Below are positions 1 to 7,440 of a stretch of 13,375 bases of DNA, piece after piece. The first letter of the stretch is position 1. Each line of letters starts with the position of its first letter. Source of the DNA: Deltaproteobacteria bacterium RBG_16_54_18 (GTDB lineage Bacteria; Desulfobacterota; B13-G15; RBG-16-54-18); contig MGQT01000071.1 in assembly GCA_001797935.1 (NCBI GenBank), positions 582 through 13,956 on the forward strand. The letters run 5' to 3'. Position numbers and translations under genes: made by a program. The notes under the pieces were generated by a model. It was not told the DNA's origin. It saw nothing but the letters and a program-made list of their open reading frames with translations, and did not search any database.

Positions 1-62
1 GGAAATACTACTTTTGGGAGAAATAAATTCTAAACACTCATGTCTAAACGCTAAAGCAGGAT

Positions 63-362
63 TTAAAGAGCAGGTGCAACACTTTCGTTAAAGACCTCTT
101 TCGGGGTTCTATCGTTCAGTACCTTTCTGGGTCTGTTATTGAGTGTATCTTCGATCCGCTTGATCTACTCTTTGGTAATTGTGGCAAGGTCCGTCTTTTT
201 TGGCAAGTAGCGTTTGATAAAGCCGATGGCATTTTCGACCGATCCCTTACACATGGGCAGTGGCAAATAAAAAGAAATGGGAAGTTGTTCCATCCAAGAG
301 TGCTGAGCGTGCTCTCACCCGTTCGCTTCCGTCACTTGCAAACCCTTCGGGATCGGCATTAA
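63..362 (-). pseudogene. IS30-family transposase remnant (C-terminal third, two in-frame stops)
   Basis: Reading the minus strand from about 362 down to a TAA at 65-63 gives one frame that follows the end of IS30-type DDE transposases. It contains KGSVENAIG (codons about 248-222), then FIKRYLPKKTDL, and then LNNRPRKVL with TPKEVF near the end. The Glu of SVEN is the expected third catalytic acid. The segment normally carrying the second Asp (T-x-DNG) reads TEANG here, so that acid is gone. The frame is broken by TGA at 317-315, inside the TEANG-E region, and by TAG at 167-165, where the family usually has a Gln or Glu codon. The first two thirds of the gene are missing and the remnant begins at the 3' end of moaB. 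Bases 1-62 hold nothing I recognise. No clear terminal inverted repeat or target duplication can be shown. It is almost certainly inactive. Confidence 0.8.
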
Positions 363-374
363 CGCGCTGTCTTC

Positions 375-863
375 TCATCCTGCGCAGTCGCGGGGGTCTC
401 CCTGGATTTTAGCGATGGCATGAGGCAAGGCAGGCAGGATCGCCTCCAGACCTTCGCGTACCGCCTGCGGGCTGCCGGGGAGGTTGACGATGAGGGTCCG
501 GCCGCGGATGCCTGAGACGGCACGGGAGATCATGGCGTGGGGGGTCTTTTTCAACCCTGAACTGCGCATGGCCTCGGCAATGCCGGGGATCTCACGTTCG
601 AGCACCTGACGCGTTGCTTCCGGAGTGACATCGCGCGGGCTCACCCCGGTCCCTCCGGTGGTCACGATGAGGTCGAGCTTCATATCGTCCGCCGCTTGTA
701 TCAAGACCGCCGCAATCTTCTCTATCTCGTCCGGTACCACGGTACTGAGCTCCACCTGGGCGCCCCATTCCTGTACCAGCTCGCGGATCACCGCGCCGCT
801 CGCATCCTCCCGCTCCCCTCTGAATCCTCGATCGCTGATGGTAATGACACCGACTTTTATCAT
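375..863 (-). CDS. moaB: MoaB/Mog family molybdenum cofactor biosynthesis protein
   Basis: This 162-aa protein belongs to the MoaB/MogA family, which binds molybdopterin and, in Mog-type members, adenylylates it before molybdenum insertion. It acts in the cytoplasm. The start ITISDRG, the molybdopterin-binding TTGGTG loop at residues 68-73 followed by SPRDVTPEAT, and NLPGSP at 127-132 are all present, and the length is normal for a single-domain member. An in-frame GTG lies at 884, but the ATG at 863 is chosen because GAGGAG sits 8 bases upstream of it and the family motif starts right after it. It is the third gene of an archease-rtcB-moaB run, 49 bases after rtcB. The IS30 remnant begins just past its stop without damaging the C-terminus. 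Whether it works as MoaB, MogA or MoeA-associated Mog cannot be decided from sequence alone. Confidence 0.9.
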   Translation of the reverse strand: MIKVGVITISDRGFRGEREDASGAVIRELVQEWGAQVELSTVVPDEIEKIAAVLIQAADDMKLDLIVTTGGTGVSPRDVTPEATRQVLEREIPGIAEAMRSSGLKKTPHAMISRAVSGIRGRTLIVNLPGSPQAVREGLEAILPALPHAIAKIQGDPRDCAG

Positions 864-912
864 GCCGTTATCTCCTCTCTCCACGATTGCACCTGTCCAT
901 GAATACGCCGCG

Positions 913-2367
913 TCATCCCTTGATCACCCCCAACGGTTTAAGCTGCGCCACCTTTTTCCCGATACCGGCACCCTGAACGATGTCCACCACATCGCTCACG
1001 TCTTTATATGCCTCGGGGATTTCCTCTACAAGGGTGGCCATGCTGGCCGCACGCACATAGATCCCCTTGGCCTCGAGCTCCCTGGTCACGGAGCGGCCCT
1101 GCGCGCTCTTTTTTGCCTGGTGTCGGCTCATGACCCTGCCTGCCCCATGGCAGGTGCTCCCGAAGGTCTCCTCATAGGCCTGTTGGGTGCCGACCAAGAC
1201 GTAGGAACACCTTCCCATGTCACCGGGGATAAGAACAGGCTGACCGGATTCTTGATACGCAGCGGGGACTGCCGGATGGTGCGGTGGGAAGGCGCGGGTG
1301 GCCCCTTTGCGGTGGACGCAGAGGCGCCGCTCCTTGCCGCCGTACGTATGGGTCTCCAGCTTGGCGATGTTGTGGCAGACATCGTAGATGAGGCTGAGCT
1401 TCAGTGCATGGGGGCCTCGCTTAAGGCACTGTTCAAAGGTCTCCCGCACCCAGTGGGTGATGATCTGCCGGTTGGCAAAGGCAAAGTTGGCGGCGCAGGC
1501 CATGGCTGCGAGGTATGCCTTGCCCTCCTTGGACTTAATAGGGGCGCAGCACAACTGCTTGTCGGGCAGCTCTATCCCGTATCGCTGGGCTGCCTGGAGC
1601 ATCACCCGGATGGAATCGTCGCATACCTGATGTCCCAGCCCGCGGGAGCCGGTGTGGACAATGACGGTTACTTGGTCCTTTGCCAGGCCGAGGACCCGGG
1701 CGGCACCTTCGTCGTACACTTGAGCCACATACCCCACTTCGACAAAATGGTTTCCTGATCCGAGCGTCCCCAACTGGGCTCTGCCCCGCTCGAGGGCCCT
1801 GGAGGAGACGAGATCGGGATCGGCATCCGGGATGCGCCCCTGCTCCTCGATATGTTCCAGGTCCTCCCAACTCCCGTACCCGTGTTCCACGGCCCACTGG
1901 GCGCCCTTTTGCAGGACCTTCTGCTGTTGTCCTTTTTCGAGCTTGAGGTCCTTGCGGTGAGATCCCACCCCTGAGGGGATATTGACCAGGAGGGCGTCCA
2001 CGATATCCCTGATTTTTGCCTGAACCTCCGTGCGCTCGAGGCCGGAACAAAGGAGCCGCACCCCGCAATTGATGTCGTACCCGACGCCGCCGGGTGAGAC
2101 TACCCCTTCTTCTTCGTCAAAGGCCGCCACCCCGCCGATGGGGAAGCCATACCCCCAGTGGATGTCGGGCATGGCCAGGGATGGGCCGACGATCCCCGGC
2201 AGAAAGGCCACGTTGCGCACCTGCTGCAGGCTTTGGTCCTTTTGGATAGCACCCATCATGCGTTCATCGGCATAGACCATGCCGTCGGTGCGCATCCCTC
2301 CCTCGCGCGGCATCAACCACCGGTACGTGTCTATCTTTTTCAGGTGTATCTGAACATTGTCTGCCAT
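913..2367 (-). CDS. rtcB: RNA-splicing ligase RtcB (3'-phosphate/5'-OH RNA ligase)
   Basis: RtcB joins RNA 3'-phosphate or 2',3'-cyclic phosphate ends to 5'-hydroxyl ends using GTP and Mn2+, in tRNA splicing or RNA repair. This 484-aa protein carries the full active site. The metal ligands are D98 and C101 (GYDINCGVRLL), H207 (GSGNHFVEVG), H238 (VHTGSRGLGH) and H332 (DVCHNIAK). The guanylated histidine is H407 in STCHGAGR. All are offset by +3 from the Pyrococcus horikoshii numbering (D95, C98, H203, H234, H329, H404), so I expect an active enzyme of normal length. A TTG at 2391 is in frame, but the ATG at 2367 is preferred: AGGGGA lies upstream and the family N-terminus starts there. It follows archease by 13 bases, and archease is its activating partner. 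In bacteria the usual role is repair of cleaved RNA, since intron-bearing tRNAs are rare. Confidence 0.97.
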   Translation of the reverse strand: MADNVQIHLKKIDTYRWLMPREGGMRTDGMVYADERMMGAIQKDQSLQQVRNVAFLPGIVGPSLAMPDIHWGYGFPIGGVAAFDEEEGVVSPGGVGYDINCGVRLLCSGLERTEVQAKIRDIVDALLVNIPSGVGSHRKDLKLEKGQQQKVLQKGAQWAVEHGYGSWEDLEHIEEQGRIPDADPDLVSSRALERGRAQLGTLGSGNHFVEVGYVAQVYDEGAARVLGLAKDQVTVIVHTGSRGLGHQVCDDSIRVMLQAAQRYGIELPDKQLCCAPIKSKEGKAYLAAMACAANFAFANRQIITHWVRETFEQCLKRGPHALKLSLIYDVCHNIAKLETHTYGGKERRLCVHRKGATRAFPPHHPAVPAAYQESGQPVLIPGDMGRCSYVLVGTQQAYEETFGSTCHGAGRVMSRHQAKKSAQGRSVTRELEAKGIYVRAASMATLVEEIPEAYKDVSDVVDIVQGAGIGKKVAQLKPLGVIKG

Positions 2368-2380
2368 GATGGCGTTTCCC

Positions 2381-2794
2381 CTAGATGTCAAAGATTATTT
2401 GGGTATGCCAGCGCCCGTCTTGTTCTCGTATCTCCAACTGATGATAGGTTACGGCCTTGACAACGGTCTTGATAGAATGGCGCTTCTCGTTAAACCGTTC
2501 TCCTCGTGCGATGCCCTTTACTTTACCTCGATCGGCTTCCGCGACGGAAAAGTCGCAAAAAAGGAGGCCTTTTACCTCATACAGGTACAAGAGCTCGGTG
2601 AGCCATGCCACCATTACCTCCTCCCACCCCGATCCGCGTACCGTTACGGTGCGCTCGATTTGCGCGGTAACGTTTTTGATATCGGTAATGATATCAAAAA
2701 ACCCCCGGGCTGCCTCCTCGAAGAGCCCTTTTGCATCATCGGCCCAGACTCTAATGCCGATATCGGCGGTATGTTCGACGAGTTCGTAGCCCAT
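2381..2794 (-). CDS. Archease, RtcB-activating chaperone
   Basis: Archease is a small protein that stimulates RtcB by promoting guanylation and multiple turnover. The 137-aa product starts with GYELVEHTADIGIRVW, the family signature holding the metal-binding Asp of HTADIGI. It continues with WLTELLYLYE near residue 65 and ends with VKAVTYHQLEI and a terminal TQIIFDI, the conserved acidic tail. The frame extends back to an ATG at 2875, but those 27 extra residues match nothing in the family, so the ATG at 2794 is used. No Shine-Dalgarno sequence is visible upstream of it. A TATACT hexamer sits only about 13 bases before the start, so the transcript could have a very short leader. The stop is 13 bases before the rtcB start, which fits translational coupling with the ligase it activates. 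Confidence 0.93.
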   Translation of the reverse strand: MGYELVEHTADIGIRVWADDAKGLFEEAARGFFDIITDIKNVTAQIERTVTVRGSGWEEVMVAWLTELLYLYEVKGLLFCDFSVAEADRGKVKGIARGERFNEKRHSIKTVVKAVTYHQLEIREQDGRWHTQIIFDI

Positions 2795-2806
2795 GATATT
2801 AATAAT

Positions 2807-2835
2807 AGTATAGTAGCATATATGCGACGCTGATA
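2807..2835 (-). promoter_or_regulatory. Possible promoter of the archease-rtcB-moaB operon
   Basis: Reading leftward, TATACT (plus-strand positions 2807-2812, 5 of 6 to the -10 consensus) is preceded at 18 bases by TTATCA (4 of 6 to the -35). The spacer contains the 10-bp palindrome GCATATATGC at 2816-2825. Transcription would start near 2800, only a few bases ahead of the archease ATG. This is a consensus match by eye in an AT-rich stretch. Confidence 0.3.
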
Positions 2836-2913
2836 AAAAGCAGAAATGGTCCTTGCGTGCAGTTAGAATCTGCACAAGTAAGATATTCTTGCGGCAAAAT
2901 TAACCATTGCAGC

Positions 2914-2945
2914 AGGTGAAGGTACCAGACGTCCATCTTCCACCT
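2914..2945 (+). other. Inverted repeat in the archease/tatC intergenic region
   Basis: AGGTGAAG at 2914-2921 pairs with CTTCCACCT at 2937-2945 across a 15-base loop, with one bulged base. A second, shorter pair (AGTTAC 2964-2969, GTAACT 2990-2995) brackets the only GAGGAAG ahead of tatC (2982-2988). Neither is followed by a T-run, so they do not look like terminators. They could be an operator or a leader fold that affects tatC translation. Otherwise this 209-base gap holds nothing recognisable. Confidence 0.25.
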
Positions 2946-3003
2946 CAGGACCTTTTATGGTACAGTTACTATACGTTATCTGAGGAAGTGTAACTATAAA
3001 ATA

Positions 3004-3750
3004 ATGGCCCGCAAGAACATATTTCAATTCCTGGAGCGGTTACGGAAAGCCCTCCTGCAAAGCATCATTATTTTCCTTTTTATTGGGGCAGCTATTTCCC
3101 CTTTTTCCAAACACCTGCTTCGTTACTTCTATGAAATGAATTTGAACGTCGCTATTGTCGCCGAACCTTCTTCCCGGGTCTCTTTGGTCGCCTTTACCAT
3201 ACCCGAGGCCTTTTTTTCTCTTTTCAAGCTTACCCTTTTTGCAAGCCTTTTTCTCTCCGTGCCGATCATTTTCTACTTGCTTTGGAAGGCCCTTGCGCCG
3301 CTGCTGCCACTAAAAAAATGGAGGCCGACGTTTCCGGTATTTCTGGCTTCTCTCGCGCTGTTTTACGGCGGCTCGCTTTTTTGCTATTTTGTCACGCTTC
3401 CGTTTGGCGTCCAGTTCCTCCTGGGATATCAATCGGCGCAAATCAAGCCGATGATCTCTGTAGGGAAATACATTTCCTTTTGCTGTGCATTCATCTTTGG
3501 TTTTGGCCTTACCTTTGAGCTTCCGCTTATACTTGCCCTCTTGAGTTCTTTCAAAGTAGTGAGTGCCGCTTTTTTGACTCGAAACCGTCGGTATGCTATT
3601 CTCATCATTGCGATTGCAGCTGCCATCATTACCCCTACGCCCGACGTTTTTAATATGGCTTTAATGGGAGTTCCCCTGTATTTTCTATTTGAGGCGGGGG
3701 TCATTACGGTCAAGATCATCGAGCGCAAGAGGGCGCGAACGGAAGCTTAA
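3004..3750 (+). CDS. tatC: Sec-independent protein translocase subunit TatC
   Basis: TatC is the inner-membrane receptor that recognises twin-arginine signal peptides and, with TatA, exports folded, often cofactor-containing proteins. The 248-aa protein has about six hydrophobic spans (near 18-34, 72-98, 112-135, 158-183, 197-213 and 215-236). Its N-terminus reads FLERLRKALL, matching the conserved HLxELRxR segment with the Glu kept. It has PEAFFSLFKL near 67-76, FELPL at 171-175 with the conserved Glu, and TPTPDVFNM at 210-218 followed by PLYFLFE. No tatA or tatB is in the window. Translation initiation is uncertain: the purine-rich GAGGAAG lies 15-17 bases from the ATG, which is long. The histidine kinase starts 25 bases after the stop, so the two are probably cotranscribed. 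Its pairing with a two-component system rather than with tatAB is the unusual point. Confidence 0.93.
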   Translation: MARKNIFQFLERLRKALLQSIIIFLFIGAAISPFSKHLLRYFYEMNLNVAIVAEPSSRVSLVAFTIPEAFFSLFKLTLFASLFLSVPIIFYLLWKALAPLLPLKKWRPTFPVFLASLALFYGGSLFCYFVTLPFGVQFLLGYQSAQIKPMISVGKYISFCCAFIFGFGLTFELPLILALLSSFKVVSAAFLTRNRRYAILIIAIAAAIITPTPDVFNMALMGVPLYFLFEAGVITVKIIERKRARTEA

Positions 3751-3775
3751 TCTGCTCGCGGGTACATAACGAACG

Positions 3776-5458
3776 ATGAAAAAAATAATTTTTAACGCGT
3801 TCTTGTCACGTCCTATCCGATGGATCAGATTCGTGGCCAGCCGGAGGATTCCTAAAAAATATATTGGGCTGCAAGCAAAGATCACGGTTTTGATCCTTCT
3901 GAATGTTACCGGCGTCCTCGTTCTCTCCTCATATTTGGATTTTCACTTTTCTAAAAAAGCACAGATCGGTCTTTTTTTAGACCGGAATCTCTATATTGCC
4001 AAACAGATTGAAGTTGCTATCCCCGATGAAATGGGATCAAATAGTTTTGCTTCCATCCATAAAGAGGTAGAGGAGTGGTTATTGAGTCGGCCCAGTCTTA
4101 TTCAGATCGATGTATTCTTTTTTTCCGTAAGAGGATGGGAACCATTTATCTCTACCTCGAAGTGGGACATCCCCAAGGCAGCTTTGACATTATCCAAAGA
4201 CCAGATTCATCGCTTGAAACGGGACGAAAACCTTACCGTCGTCCGTGAAAAAGAGGACGAAGGATGGTTAGAGGTCATCGTCCCTCTTCACACAGGGAAT
4301 CGGATAACCGGTGGAGTGCGCATCGTCAGTTTTTTGGACGAGGCACAAAGCTATCTGACGAAAAAGAAAGATCAAGTCTTTATTTTGACTCTTTCCAGTA
4401 TCATCGTCATTCTGGTTACGATTACACTCCTCTTTGGGAAATTAGTGGGGACTCCCATTAAGAAAATAGTAGAGGCTATGTCCAGGGCGGAAAAAGGTGA
4501 TCTCGAGGCTAAAAGTAACGTACGCAGTCGTGATGAATTGGGGGAAGTGGGGAGACATTTTAACCGAATGCTTAAGACGATTCGAGAGGCCCACAAACAA
4601 AATATTCAACTCCTCTCCCAAGTCAGCCGGTTTAATGAGGAGTTGACGAAAAAGATTGAGGACGCCACCTCAGAGCTGGCCAGGAGGAACGAAGAGCTGA
4701 GGGTACTCAACGAGGCCCTGTTTGAGTCCCAACGGCAACTCGGTCAATCCGAAAAGCTCGCTGCCGTAGGACAGGTAGCGGCCACGATGGCGCACCAAAT
4801 CGGAACCCCCCTGAATTCCATTTCCGGATATATTCAGCTCATAATACAGGAAGGAAACCTTCTCCCTGCGGATAGAGACCGCCTTGCGATTATCGAATCT
4901 CAGTTGGACCGGCTGGCAGATTCGGTCAAAAACCTCCTCTCTTTTACTCGGCAACCAAAAGCTCAGTTGAACCCCGTTGACGTGAACGGCATTATTATGG
5001 AATTGATCCATCTGGGAGAACCCTGGCTTCACTCCCGGGGAGTGAAACTTGTCTCCTCGCTTGCTCCAAGCCTCCCCTCCGTCCTCGGAGATCCCACATA
5101 TCTCCAAACGCTCTTTCTCAACCTTATCACCAATGCCTTGGACGCGATGCCCAATGGAGGGCGGTTGACGATCAAGACCCAAGAGGACACCACCCCGGCC
5201 TCTTCAGATAATGGGCAATGGTTGAAGATATCGATCATTGATACCGGGATCGGCATTACCGAGGAGTCAAAGAAGAGGATATTTGATGCTTTCTTTACCA
5301 CAAAAAAAATGGGTGAAGGCACAGGCTTGGGATTGGCGATCTGTGATAAGATCGTCAGAGAACATGCCGGCAGATTAGAGGTAGAGAGTACGGTTGGTAA
5401 GGGGAGCTCTTTTTTTGTCTTTATCCCTGTGCCGCAAGGAAAGAGGATCGATGGATAA
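3776..5458 (+). CDS. Membrane sensor histidine kinase (HAMP, HisKA, HATPase_c)
   Basis: This 560-aa kinase has a basic N-terminal tail, a first membrane span at about 36-54, an extracytoplasmic sensor region of roughly 145 residues (55-200), and a second span at about 201-222. A HAMP linker follows at about 222-275 (PIKKIVEAM, then RSRDELGEVGRHFN), and then a long coiled coil to about 325. The HisKA domain carries the phosphorylated H340 in AHQIGTPLN. The ATPase domain has an N box with N453 (NLITNALDAM), G1 DTGIGI at 489-494, FDAFFTTK, and G2 GEGTGLGL at 513-520. All catalytic motifs are intact. The sensor region matches nothing I can name, so the stimulus is unknown. The gene follows tatC by 25 bases, and its last 8 bases overlap the start of the response regulator, which marks the cognate pair. 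Its own ribosome-binding site is weak, suggesting coupling to tatC. Confidence 0.95.
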   Translation: MKKIIFNAFLSRPIRWIRFVASRRIPKKYIGLQAKITVLILLNVTGVLVLSSYLDFHFSKKAQIGLFLDRNLYIAKQIEVAIPDEMGSNSFASIHKEVEEWLLSRPSLIQIDVFFFSVRGWEPFISTSKWDIPKAALTLSKDQIHRLKRDENLTVVREKEDEGWLEVIVPLHTGNRITGGVRIVSFLDEAQSYLTKKKDQVFILTLSSIIVILVTITLLFGKLVGTPIKKIVEAMSRAEKGDLEAKSNVRSRDELGEVGRHFNRMLKTIREAHKQNIQLLSQVSRFNEELTKKIEDATSELARRNEELRVLNEALFESQRQLGQSEKLAAVGQVAATMAHQIGTPLNSISGYIQLIIQEGNLLPADRDRLAIIESQLDRLADSVKNLLSFTRQPKAQLNPVDVNGIIMELIHLGEPWLHSRGVKLVSSLAPSLPSVLGDPTYLQTLFLNLITNALDAMPNGGRLTIKTQEDTTPASSDNGQWLKISIIDTGIGITEESKKRIFDAFFTTKKMGEGTGLGLAICDKIVREHAGRLEVESTVGKGSSFFVFIPVPQGKRIDG

Positions 5459-6800
5459 ACAATCGGCTCATCTCTTGGTGGTAGATGACGATCCCGTCGC
5501 CGTCGATCTACTCCAAGAGGTGCTGTCTAAAGAAGGTTATGATGTCGTAACCGCCTTGAGTGGTGAAGAGGCTATCGCGCGCGGGCTGGACAATCTTTTT
5601 GATATCGTCATTACGGATGTGCGCATGGGTGATAAGGACGGCATGGAGGTCTTAAGATCGTTCAAAAAGAGCGCACCGGAAACTACGGTGATTATGATTA
5701 CGGCCTTTGGATCGATAGAGACCGCTATCGAGGCCATCCGCCAAGGGGCCTTTGATTACATCAGCAAGCCCTTTAAGCTTGATGAGATCAAATTCACGGT
5801 TCGACGGGCCCTGGAGCAGAGAAGGCTTCTCCAGGAAAATAAATTTTATCGACAGGAGCTTTTAGAAAAGTATCAATTTAAGAATGTCATCGGCAGAACA
5901 CCGCAGATGTTTGAGGTGTATAAGACTATCGCAAAAGTAGCAGATACGAAATCTACTGTCCTTCTCTATGGGGAGAGAGGCACCGGTAAAGAAATGGTCG
6001 CTCGCTCCATCCATTTTAATAGCCATAGAAATGAGAGACCATTTATTCCCGTTGATTGTGCCTCGCTGGCGGAGACTCTTATCGAAAGTGAGCTTTTCGG
6101 CCATGTCCGGGGTGCATTTACCGGAGCGCTTGTGACAAAGAGGGGGCTCTTCGAAGAGGCGGACGGTGGGACAGTCTTTCTCGATGAAATAAGCAATCTC
6201 AACCTCTCCCTGCAGACCAAGCTCTTACGGTTTCTGCAGGAACACGAGATCAAAAGGGTAGGAGGAATGGAAAGCATCAGTGTGGATGTACGGGTGATCG
6301 CTGCCACGAATCAACTATTGGAACCTCAGGTGAAAAGCGGAAGATTCAGGGAGGATCTCTTCGACCGGCTTAATGTCGTATTCATAGCCCTTCCTCCTCT
6401 GCGGGAGAGAAAAGAGGATATCCTGCTCTTGGCCACCTATTTCCTGAGGCGATTTTCCGAAGAGAACCACAAAAGCATCTCTCATATCTCACCGGAGGTC
6501 CTCGAGATCCTCACGCACTATTCATGGCCCGGAAATGTACGGGAACTGCAACACATAATGGAACGTGCCGTCATCCTTTCTATCCACCCCATAATCCTTC
6601 CTGAAGACCTTCCCGGGAAAGTCTTTGATGAGTTTAAGAGGACTGCCTTTCCGCCTTCTGAAAAACCGCTATCCTTGAAAGAGGTGGAAAGGGAATATGT
6701 ATTAAAGGTGCTTGAAGAGGTAAAGGGGAACAAGAAGAAGGCATCCGAGATCCTGGGCATCGACCGAACTACCCTCTACCGGTTATTGGGAAAGGAATGA
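5451..6800 (+). CDS. NtrC-family sigma-54-dependent response regulator
   Basis: This 449-aa regulator has the three NtrC-class modules. The receiver domain (about 5-120) has the acidic pair D12/D13, phospho-acceptor D56 (ITDVRMG), T84 and K106 (SKPF). The AAA+ domain (about 145-385) has Walker A GERGTGK at 174-180, GAFTGA at 221-226 for sigma-54 contact, Walker B TVFLDE at 241-246, and the FREDLFDRL arginine-finger region at 299-307. The C-terminal Fis-type helix-turn-helix covers about 415-448 (KKKASEILGIDRTTLYRLL). An in-frame upstream start at 5394 lies inside the kinase gene. The ATG at 5451 is chosen for its AAGAGG ribosome-binding site and its position right before the receiver fold. 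It should open sigma-54 promoters after phosphorylation by the adjacent kinase. A perfect palindrome begins 3 bases after its stop, and a consensus sigma-54 promoter lies about 130 bases beyond. Confidence 0.96.
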   Translation: MDKQSAHLLVVDDDPVAVDLLQEVLSKEGYDVVTALSGEEAIARGLDNLFDIVITDVRMGDKDGMEVLRSFKKSAPETTVIMITAFGSIETAIEAIRQGAFDYISKPFKLDEIKFTVRRALEQRRLLQENKFYRQELLEKYQFKNVIGRTPQMFEVYKTIAKVADTKSTVLLYGERGTGKEMVARSIHFNSHRNERPFIPVDCASLAETLIESELFGHVRGAFTGALVTKRGLFEEADGGTVFLDEISNLNLSLQTKLLRFLQEHEIKRVGGMESISVDVRVIAATNQLLEPQVKSGRFREDLFDRLNVVFIALPPLRERKEDILLLATYFLRRFSEENHKSISHISPEVLEILTHYSWPGNVRELQHIMERAVILSIHPIILPEDLPGKVFDEFKRTAFPPSEKPLSLKEVEREYVLKVLEEVKGNKKKASEILGIDRTTLYRLLGKE

Positions 6801-6802
6801 TC

Positions 6803-6817
6803 GTTGCAATTTGCAAC
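6803..6817. promoter_or_regulatory. Candidate enhancer site (UAS) for the sigma-54 regulator
   Basis: GTTGCAATTTGCAAC is a perfect palindrome with a one-base centre (7-bp arms). Its centre lies about 147 bases upstream of the predicted start of the downstream sigma-54 transcript, the usual distance for NtrC-type binding sites. It is not followed by a T-run and its loop would be too tight, so a terminator is unlikely. Assignment to the adjacent response regulator is inference from position. Confidence 0.5.
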
Positions 6818-6893
6818 ACAATTATTTCTCCGTGTGGTGTTTTAAGACATTTTTTTGATCCGCGTTCTTCACTATAAAAAAATTACTCAATCA

Positions 6894-6906
6894 TATCAAA
6901 TAGTTA
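6894..6906 (+). promoter_or_regulatory. IHF consensus site
   Basis: TATCAAATAGTTA matches the IHF consensus WATCAANNNNTTR at every defined position. It lies between the palindromic enhancer candidate and the -24/-12 element, about 50-63 bases before the predicted transcript start, where IHF bends DNA at many sigma-54 promoters. The region is AT-rich, which raises the chance of a random match. Confidence 0.5.
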
Positions 6907-6930
6907 AATTTTTCTAGTACCAACATTATT

Positions 6931-6946
6931 TGGCACTCCTTTTGCA
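6931..6946 (+). promoter_or_regulatory. Sigma-54 (RpoN) -24/-12 promoter
   Basis: TGGCACTCCTTTTGCA matches the sigma-54 consensus TGGCACG-N4-TTGCW at all defined positions but one, with the invariant GG and GC in exact register. The transcript should start near 6957, about 58 bases ahead of the small secreted-protein gene. The adjacent gene encodes a sigma-54 activator with an intact GAFTGA motif, which makes control by that protein likely. Confidence 0.85.
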
Positions 6947-7014
6947 TATTATATTACTTAGATAGTCGATCTTTAAAAAAATTCAACGAAAAGAAGAAAG
7001 AAGGAGGAAGGACA

Positions 7015-7398
7015 ATGAAGAAAGTAATGATTTTTGTTGCAGTACTGACGATGGTTGCCTTTGCTTTTGGCGCTATAGCGGCAGAGAAGGCAAAGACGAC
7101 TCCGGCACCGAAGGTGGAGAAGTTCAGTGGCGCCATTGCGAAGATCGATGCAGTGGCCAAGACGTTTGACGTCAAAAAGATGGTAACGGTAAAGGGAAAA
7201 AAAGAAGAGAAGGTCATGACCTTTGCCACCGACGAGAAAACAAAGATCACCAAGGGGAAAGAAGTCAAAGCGTTTGCAGAGCTCAAAGTGGGAATGGATA
7301 TTGCGAAAGTCGAGTATAACAAGATGGCGGAAAAAAATTTAGCATTAACCGTTAAGATTGCTACTCCCAAGGCTCCTGCGGCCCCAAAGAGCAAGTAA
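7015..7398 (+). CDS. Small secreted lysine-rich protein, DUF5666-like
   Basis: The 127-aa product begins with a typical Sec signal peptide: MKK, then a hydrophobic core to about residue 20, with probable cleavage after the AIA/AIAA at 20-23. The mature part is about 105 residues and rich in Lys, Ala, Val and Thr, with an Ala/Pro/Lys tail. The core pattern FSGAIAKIDAVAKTF, then a T-KITK turn, then FAELKVGMDIAKVEY resembles the small beta-barrel repeat of DUF5666-type periplasmic proteins. I see no catalytic motif, cysteine or metal site. A very strong AAGGAGGAAGG ribosome-binding site precedes the ATG. It is a single-gene unit between a sigma-54 promoter and a strong terminator, so it is probably a highly expressed output of the neighbouring two-component system. 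The function is unknown. The DUF5666 resemblance is by eye. Confidence 0.85.
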   Translation: MKKVMIFVAVLTMVAFAFGAIAAEKAKTTPAPKVEKFSGAIAKIDAVAKTFDVKKMVTVKGKKEEKVMTFATDEKTKITKGKEVKAFAELKVGMDIAKVEYNKMAEKNLALTVKIATPKAPAAPKSK

Positions 7399-7440
7399 AA
7401 GAAATCCCTAACGAAGCAGAAATATAGCTTCAAAACAGGA

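Noticed and set aside
625..1758. Long 377-codon open frame on the plus strand
   Set aside because: It lies antisense to rtcB and moaB, whose motifs are all intact, and its translation shows no coherent domain. It is a composition shadow.
6803..6817. Palindrome considered as the terminator of the response regulator gene
   Set aside because: The hairpin would have a loop of one to three bases and no T-run follows, so an operator is the better reading.
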